The notes beneath the pieces were generated by a model. The model was given only the letters and a program-made list of their open reading frames with translations. It ran no database searches and was not told the origin of the DNA. Position numbers and translations under genes: made by a program. Shown one piece after another: positions 4,770 to 7,906 of a DNA stretch of 7,906 nucleotides (position 1 is the first letter of the stretch; every line of letters begins with the position of its first letter). The stretch lies in contig DXHG01000200.1 in the NCBI GenBank assembly GCA_019113455.1, positions 1-7,906 of the forward strand, in the 5' to 3' direction. This DNA comes from Candidatus Treponema faecavium (GTDB taxonomy: Bacteria; Spirochaetota; Spirochaetia; Treponematales; Treponemataceae).

Positions 4770-4845
4770 ATGGGCGGCTGGCGGCACGGCGGCGCTTGCC
4801 GCCGGATGCGTCATCGCAGCAGCGTGTATACTGTTTGTGAGGTAG
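4381..4845 (+). CDS. Coiled-coil spanin-like lysis protein, 154 aa
   Basis: The protein has an N-terminal signal-like segment (residues about 8-27, L-L-V-F-A-W-C-C-S-C-L-A-P-A) that could be cut after A-P-A or, in a relaxed spirochaetal lipobox, lipidated on a Cys. A long coiled coil with regular heptads follows (about 33-128), and a C-terminal TM helix closes it (about 129-153, W-A-A-G-G-T-A-A-L-A-A-G-C-V-I). N-terminal export or lipid anchor plus C-terminal TM is the layout of unimolecular spanins, which fuse inner and outer membranes in the last step of lysis. Third codon positions are GC-rich, as in the neighbours. Its own SD is poor (GGAG only 1 nt from the ATG), so it may depend on translation of the overlapping frame. 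Confidence 0.72.
   Translation: MRKNRRSYGCLLVFAWCCSCLAPAQSAVTLSQSDVQDLCRTLESMRQSLAVLRQSLTASDRELQALKAESVRLENSLNKAAAALRQSESELCALQTDSRELGQLLNQSKEAYGKLSAYCAALERKNTLLKWAAGGTAALAAGCVIAAACILFVR
4513..4554 (+). repeat. 21-bp tandem heptad repeat in the coiled coil
   Basis: Two in-frame 21-nt units, both containing TGAGACAGTC, encode M-R-Q-S-L-A-V and L-R-Q-S-L-T-A. This looks like a recent duplication of one heptad, lengthening the coiled coil by about 1 nm. Confidence 0.6.
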
Positions 4846-4848
4846 CAT

Positions 4849-5145
4849 ATGAACGAGGTTGTCGTATATCTGGGATTTGCCAGCGCGCTGTTCGGGTTTG
4901 TGGCAGTATTTGTCAAAATCGGCGTGCTCAAAGGCAAATTTACGGAACAGCTCAAACAGATGTTTGACCGTACATCAAAACTTGAAGCACAGCAGGATCT
5001 GATGGAAAAAGAACTGTATGGACTGCAGAAAGAAAGCGCGGGCTTTATGGCAAAAGTAGACACCTCGTTCTCCTATATCAAAGATATGCTTGAACGGTTG
5101 GAACGCAAAATAGACGCAGGAGGTGGTGATGCCGCGCCGAAATAA
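4849..5145 (+). CDS. Small TM and coiled-coil protein, 98 aa
   Basis: An unrecognised small membrane protein. Residues about 4-24 form one TM helix (V-V-V-Y-L-G-F-A-S-A-L-F-G-F-V-A-V-F-V). The rest is a charged helix with heptad-like spacing (L-E-A-Q-Q-D-L-M-E-K-E-L-Y-G-L) ending in G-G-G-D-A-A-P-K. GAGG lies 6 nt before the ATG, overlapping the stop of the preceding spanin-like gene by one base. It overlaps the gp27-like gene by 17 nt. By position and shape it may be another lysis accessory such as an antiholin or second spanin subunit. Mu carries unassigned small genes at the same place. Confidence 0.72.
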   Translation: MNEVVVYLGFASALFGFVAVFVKIGVLKGKFTEQLKQMFDRTSKLEAQQDLMEKELYGLQKESAGFMAKVDTSFSYIKDMLERLERKIDAGGGDAAPK

Positions 5146-5677
5146 GATAGAGCTGCAGGGACTGGTTGACCGCATTGTCGATATGTTCTATCGCGATAAA
5201 ATGACGCAGGCAGAAATCGCGCAGCAGCTTAAAGAAGAAGGCTACGATGTGAGCAAGTCCGGCGTGGGCCGCGCGCTGCTTGACTATGCCGGACAGATGA
5301 AAGCGTACAAGGAGGCGGCTGCGGAAGCCGCCGCAATCGTCAAGGAACTGCGCGGCGAAAGTGGTCTTGATCTTGCAGAAACGACAAGCCAGCTTTTGCA
5401 GGTAAAACTGCTGTCTGCGGTCAAATCTGTAGACACGGCAGAACTTGACGACATGGAGCTCAAAGACCTTTTTTCTGCGGTGCGGAAAAATACCCAGAGT
5501 CAGGTGCAGATTGCGCGCGTTAAACTTGAGTTTGAGCGCGGCTACCGCAAGGGCTTATTCAAAGCGGCGCAGGTTATCGAGGAAGAAGCCAGAAAGGCAG
5601 GCGTGAGCAAAAACACGATAACCGTCATCAGAAGAAAAGTTTTAGAGCTTAAGGTGCCGTCAAGTGAAGAGAGATAA
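5129..5677 (+). CDS. Mu gp27-like small terminase subunit (DUF3486)
   Basis: A 182-aa protein with an N-terminal helix-turn-helix at about residues 10-52 (V-D-M-F-Y-R-D-K-M-T-Q-A-E-I-A-Q-Q-L, then S-K-S-G-V-G-R-A-L) and a long helical remainder. This is the pattern of the Mu gp27 family, the DNA-recognition subunit that docks the packaging motor on the phage end. The large subunit follows with a 14-nt overlap, as expected for the pair. I chose the ATG at 5129 because GGAGG lies 5 nt upstream; two GTG codons at 5123 and 5126 are too close to that SD. The helical region probably drives ring assembly. Identity rests on motif pattern and gene order. Confidence 0.85.
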   Translation: MPRRNKIELQGLVDRIVDMFYRDKMTQAEIAQQLKEEGYDVSKSGVGRALLDYAGQMKAYKEAAAEAAAIVKELRGESGLDLAETTSQLLQVKLLSAVKSVDTAELDDMELKDLFSAVRKNTQSQVQIARVKLEFERGYRKGLFKAAQVIEEEARKAGVSKNTITVIRRKVLELKVPSSEER

Positions 5678-7136
5678 CGTGTCGGTGCTTTTGCCGTACC
5701 AGAAACGCTGGATAGAAGACGAAAGCGCGCAGAAAATAAGCGAGAAAAGCCGGCGCATCGGTATTTCATATACTGAGGCGCTCAACTCGGTACTGAAAGC
5801 TGCCCCGCAAACCGGGGCAATAAATACGTATTATCTCTCGTACAACAAGGACATGACGCGCCAGTTTATCAGCGACTGCGCTGACTGGGCGCGCCGTCTT
5901 GAGATTGCGTGCGCGGATATTTGCGCAGAGGAGATCCTTGACGGAGACCGCGCGGTTATGGCGTTCCGGCTGCGGTTCGCCAGCGGCGCAGAGATTGCCG
6001 CGCTGCCAAGCGAGCCGTATGTGCTGCGCTCAAAGAAAGGCCGCGTCGTGTTTGATGAGGCGGCGTTCTGCACCAAATTTGACGAGGTGTTAAAGGCAGC
6101 GCAGGCGCTGCTTATCTGGGGCGGACAGCTTTCCATTATCAGTACGCATAACGGCGAGGACAACCCGTTCGCACTTCTGGTGCAGGATGTGCGGCAGGGC
6201 CGGAGGCCTGAGTGGTCGCTGCACCGCACCACATTCCGCGAGGCGGTAGATGCGGGGCTGTACCGGCGCATCTGTCTTGTCAACGGCGAGCGCTGGAGTC
6301 AGAAAGCACAGGACGTCTGGATAGACAAGATATATACAATCTATAAAGACAACGCTCTCGAAGAGTTAGACGTTATACCGGTAAGCGGGAACGCCAAATA
6401 TTTTGGCCGCGGTCTTTTGCGTTCGTGCGTGCGCGATACGGGCGGCGTTTTCCGCTGGGAATTTGACAACGATTTTCTGCACCAGAGTGCGCAGGCAAAA
6501 GAACGGCGCATTGCCTCTCTTGCACGCTCCTGCGAACCGTATATCGCCTGGGCAAAAGGAAAACTGTATTTCGGGATGGACTTCGGCAGATCCGGAGACT
6601 TATCTGTTATCTGGACCGCGTGTCAGACGGGTGTGACGGTGCAGACGCTTTTGGTAATCGAGATACAAAACTGTCCGTTTCGGGAACAGGAACAGGCGGT
6701 GCGGCTTTTGCTTGAGAGCGCGCAGCGGCGCGGCGTGCTGGGCGGCATTGCCATAGACGCGCGCGGAAACGGACAGGCGCTTGCCGAAAACATCAGCGTT
6801 GATTTCCCCGGCGCGGCGGCAGGCGTTATGGAAACTGCCGCATGGTATGCGGAATGGTTTGCCAAGCTGAAAGCGTTTTTTGAAACGGAGGATTTTACGC
6901 TGCCTGATGACGAGACGGTATTGGCTGATTTTGGAATCGTTACCGTAAAAAACGGCAATCCGTACATACCCGATGTGCGCACGGCAGACCGGACAGGCAG
7001 AGGCAGACGGCATGGAGACGCGGCTGCCGCCGCGGTGCTCGCCTGCTATGCGCTCCATGAGTGTGCGGCAAGCCCGCCGCCGGTGTTTTCCGCCGCGCCG
7101 GTTAAAAAGCGCCGCGGCTTTTTCGGTCTGTTTTAA
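5664..7136 (+). CDS. Mu gp28-like large terminase subunit
   Basis: The 490-aa packaging motor: an ATPase that pumps DNA into the prohead and a nuclease that cuts it after a headful. The N-terminus shows L-L-P-Y-Q-K-R-W (9-16), the variant Walker A E-K-S-R-R-I-G-I-S-Y (27-36) and Walker B V-V-F-D131-E132-A-A-F. The C-terminal RNase H-like nuclease shows D306 in M-D-F-G-R-S-G-D, D365 in A-I-D-A-R-G-N-G, and D452 in R-H-G-D, so all catalytic acids are present. It is a little shorter than Mu gp28. The GTG at 5664 has AAGGTG 7 nt upstream and overlaps the small-subunit gene; a GTG at 5679 is an alternative. The portal gene does not follow directly, unlike in Mu. Confidence 0.92.
   Translation: MKRDNVSVLLPYQKRWIEDESAQKISEKSRRIGISYTEALNSVLKAAPQTGAINTYYLSYNKDMTRQFISDCADWARRLEIACADICAEEILDGDRAVMAFRLRFASGAEIAALPSEPYVLRSKKGRVVFDEAAFCTKFDEVLKAAQALLIWGGQLSIISTHNGEDNPFALLVQDVRQGRRPEWSLHRTTFREAVDAGLYRRICLVNGERWSQKAQDVWIDKIYTIYKDNALEELDVIPVSGNAKYFGRGLLRSCVRDTGGVFRWEFDNDFLHQSAQAKERRIASLARSCEPYIAWAKGKLYFGMDFGRSGDLSVIWTACQTGVTVQTLLVIEIQNCPFREQEQAVRLLLESAQRRGVLGGIAIDARGNGQALAENISVDFPGAAAGVMETAAWYAEWFAKLKAFFETEDFTLPDDETVLADFGIVTVKNGNPYIPDVRTADRTGRGRRHGDAAAAAVLACYALHECAASPPPVFSAAPVKKRRGFFGLF
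7104..7123 (+). terminator. Weak hairpin at the 3' end of the terminase gene
   Basis: AAAAAGC (7104-7110) and GCTTTTT (7117-7123) form a 7-bp stem with a GCCGCG loop inside the last codons of the terminase gene. The T-run is part of the stem and the GC content is low, so termination would be partial at best. It could mark the end of the main late transcript before the inverted small gene. Confidence 0.25.
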
Positions 7137-7214
7137 CGTTGTATCAGCGGAACGGCGCACCTGCAGATTGACAAAGAAACTGCGGCGGACACGCAGAATC
7201 TATACTGTCAGATA

Positions 7215-7415
7215 CTATGCGCTCAAGACGGTATCATAATAGCCGTGGCACAAACGCCAGTATGCCATATAGATACAGCCATGAGATCGATACGTACCGG
7301 TGCGTGCAAAGTATTCCTCTTCAAGGTTTGCGGGTTTCTGGTATGATATGAAACCATATTTCCGCGCCAAGAATTGGATAACTTCGAGCTCCTGTTTTGT
7401 ATATGGATTGCCCAT
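7215..7415 (-). CDS. Small inverted gene between terminase and portal (66-75 aa, possibly DNA-binding)
   Basis: This ORF runs against the late operon. From the ATG at 7415 it begins M-G-N-P-Y-T-K-Q-E-L-E-V-I-Q-F-L-A-R-K-Y-G-F and ends with R-T-G-T-Y-R-S-H-G-C-I-Y-M-A-Y-W-R-L and G-Y-Y-D. The Y-T-x-x-E-L opening and the R-T-x-x-Y-R-S segment recall small Myb/SANT-like DNA-binding domains, a resemblance I judge by eye only. An in-frame GTG at 7442 would give 75 aa, but neither start has a good SD. The gene is divergent from the strong promoter at 7446, and its 5' end touches that promoter's dyad, so it may encode the local regulator. It could also be a spurious ORF, though the aromatic-rich conserved-looking C-terminus argues for a gene. 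Confidence 0.5.
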   Translation of the reverse strand: MGNPYTKQELEVIQFLARKYGFISYQKPANLEEEYFARTGTYRSHGCIYMAYWRLCHGYYDTVLSA

Positions 7416-7441
7416 TCGTGATCCGATAATAATGGAAATCA

Positions 7442-7486
7442 CATATTGACACGGGAATTTTTATGAGATAAAATAGCGTCAATATG
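7442..7486. promoter_or_regulatory. 9-bp inverted repeat enclosing the strong promoter
   Basis: CATATTGAC (7442-7450) and GTCAATATG (7478-7486) are perfect reverse complements separated by 27 bp. The left arm contains most of the -35 box and the right arm covers the predicted start site. A dimer bound to either arm, or bridging both, would block transcription. This is a strong candidate operator. Confidence 0.6.
7446..7474 (+). promoter_or_regulatory. Consensus sigma70-type promoter
   Basis: TTGACA (perfect -35) and TAAAAT (-10, five of six) are separated by exactly 17 bp. The predicted start is the A at 7481. It is the best promoter in the window, stronger on paper than the early promoter, and it is followed by no long ORF. 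Confidence 0.75.
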
Positions 7487-7614
7487 CGAGGGCAGGAGGT
7501 CAAACTGACATTCGCCCTTAGTCAGCGCTGGTTGTTTGTGTCCGCAAAACAGTGACAACAAGCGCTGAGATTTAAAACCGAGACCGTCTGATACAACAGG
7601 CGGTCTCTTTTTTT
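7481..7614 (+). ncRNA. Candidate phage small RNA, about 134 nt
   Basis: The stretch runs from a consensus promoter to a strong intrinsic terminator and holds no long ORF. Three stem-loops are predicted. The first is GAGGGC (7488-7493) with GCCCTT (7514-7519), enclosing GTCA-AAC-TGAC. The second is CAGCGCT-g-GTTGT (7523-7535) with ACAAC-a-AGCGCTG (7555-7567), 12 pairs and one mismatch. The third is the terminator hairpin. A GGAGG lies in the internal loop of the first stem, 5 nt before a CTG that opens a 16-codon frame (to TGA at 7552-7554), so a tiny peptide is an alternative. I recognise no known RNA family. Position between gp28 and gp29 suggests a late-stage or lysogen-expressed regulator. 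Confidence 0.55.
7580..7614 (+). terminator. Strong intrinsic terminator of the small RNA
   Basis: GAGACCGTCTG (7580-7590) and CAGGCGGTCTC (7597-7607) form an 11-bp stem with one U-G pair and a 6-nt loop, followed by seven T. It separates the small RNA from the portal gene. Confidence 0.85.
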
Positions 7615-7657
7615 GTTCTCAGATTATATAGTACACATATCTGTGTTGTATAGGGTC

Positions 7658-7685
7658 TTATCATTAAATTTTTCTATGCTATGAT
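7658..7685 (+). promoter_or_regulatory. Portal gene promoter, leaderless geometry
   Basis: TTATCA and TATGAT are separated by 16 bp. Six bases after the -10 comes the A of the portal ATG (7692), which is also the natural start-site position. The mRNA would therefore begin at or next to the start codon. Confidence 0.5.
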
Positions 7686-7691
7686 ACGCTC

Positions 7692-7906
7692 ATGGCACAG
7701 GTAACGACACGCATCATTGATATAGGCGCGCTGCGCTCCATCACATCATACATGGACGATACGGCTGACTGGATGTCGCGAACCGGCGAAAGTCAGGAAG
7801 TGTTTGAGCGGATGATGGATGATCCGCGGGTGGGCTCTCTGGCGGAACTGCGCAAAGACCGCGTGCAGCTTATGGAGCCGAGCATCACTGACAGCGGCGA
7901 CGAGGC
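7692..7906 (+). CDS. Mu gp29-like portal protein (DUF935), 5' part
   Basis: The first 71 codons of the portal protein; the gene runs off the right edge. It begins M-A-Q-V-T-T-R-I-I-D-I-G-A-L-R-S-I and continues with a helical segment including D-D-P-R-V-G-S-L-A-E-L-R-K-D-R-V, the typical DUF935 pattern in which each subunit scans a D-P motif followed by L-R-x-R/K. Portals form the dodecameric ring through which DNA enters the head and to which the terminase docks. In-frame codons upstream reach a stop at 7665 without another start, and there is no SD before the ATG, unlike every other late gene here. Leaderless initiation from the promoter at 7658-7685 is the simplest reading. Confidence 0.85.
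   Translation, partial: MAQVTTRIIDIGALRSITSYMDDTADWMSRTGESQEVFERMMDDPRVGSLAELRKDRVQLMEPSITDSGDE

Larger units (their letters stand above)
7138..7597. repeat. 10-bp inverted repeat bounding the gp28-gp29 interruption
   Basis: GTTGTATCAG (7138-7147), starting 2 nt after the terminase stop, is the exact reverse complement of CTGATACAAC (7588-7597), the loop region of the terminator at 7580-7614. The pair encloses the minus-strand gene, the strong promoter and the small RNA. It could be the ends of an inserted cassette, a cis pairing target of the small RNA, or chance. Confidence 0.4.

Noticed and set aside
5831..6283. 150-aa minus-strand ORF
   Set aside because: Antisense shadow of the large terminase gene; Ser/Arg/Ala-rich with no SD or recognisable motif.
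6600..7160. 186-aa minus-strand ORF
   Set aside because: Antisense to the catalytic C-terminal half of the terminase; Arg/Ala-rich composition typical of a GC-biased shadow frame.
7168..7206. TTGACA and TATACT after the terminase gene as a promoter
   Set aside because: The spacing is 27 bp, far outside the workable range.

Overview
This window is part of a Mu-like transposable prophage. The strongest evidence is the block encoding Mu gp27-, gp28- and gp29-type proteins (small terminase, large terminase, portal) in Mu order at the right end. A lysis cassette lies just upstream, where Mu keeps its own. The host is probably a spirochaete of the Treponema kind: the one clear lipoprotein has a relaxed Ser-Ala-Ser-Cys lipobox, base composition is middling, and several proteins resemble what I remember from treponeme prophages. 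No similarity search was possible, so the host call is tentative.

Left part (1-1410), the immunity switch. A LexA/S24-type repressor (784-1410, +) is transcribed away from a leftward early operon: a small Ner/Cro-like HTH protein (366-605), a possible 12-codon minigene (252-290), an unknown 74-aa protein (31-255), and the first five codons of another gene (1-15) that may be the MuA-type transposase. The region between (about 690-770) holds a near-consensus leftward promoter and several dyad and direct repeats, the likely operators. Unlike Mu, early genes run leftward and late genes rightward.

Middle left (1411-2271). An AT-rich lipoprotein gene with its own candidate promoter and terminator looks like a moron (lysogenic-conversion gene). 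It is followed by about 280 nt without a gene but with four hairpins, at least three of them terminator-like, and a 40-bp dyad just before the first late gene.

Late operon (2272-7136, +), tightly packed. In order: a Gly-zipper/coiled-coil phage protein, two small unknown proteins, a C39-like cysteine peptidase (probable endolysin), a two-TM holin candidate, two ORFs overlapping in different frames that both look like spanin components, a small TM/coiled-coil protein, the gp27-like small terminase and the gp28-like large terminase.

Right end (7137-7906). Where Mu has gp28 and gp29 adjacent, this phage has a 555-bp interruption. It carries a minus-strand small gene, a consensus sigma70-type promoter inside a 9-bp dyad, a structured RNA of about 134 nt ending in a strong intrinsic terminator, and then a promoter placed so that the portal mRNA would be leaderless. 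This promoter-RNA-terminator module is the most novel-looking element in the window.
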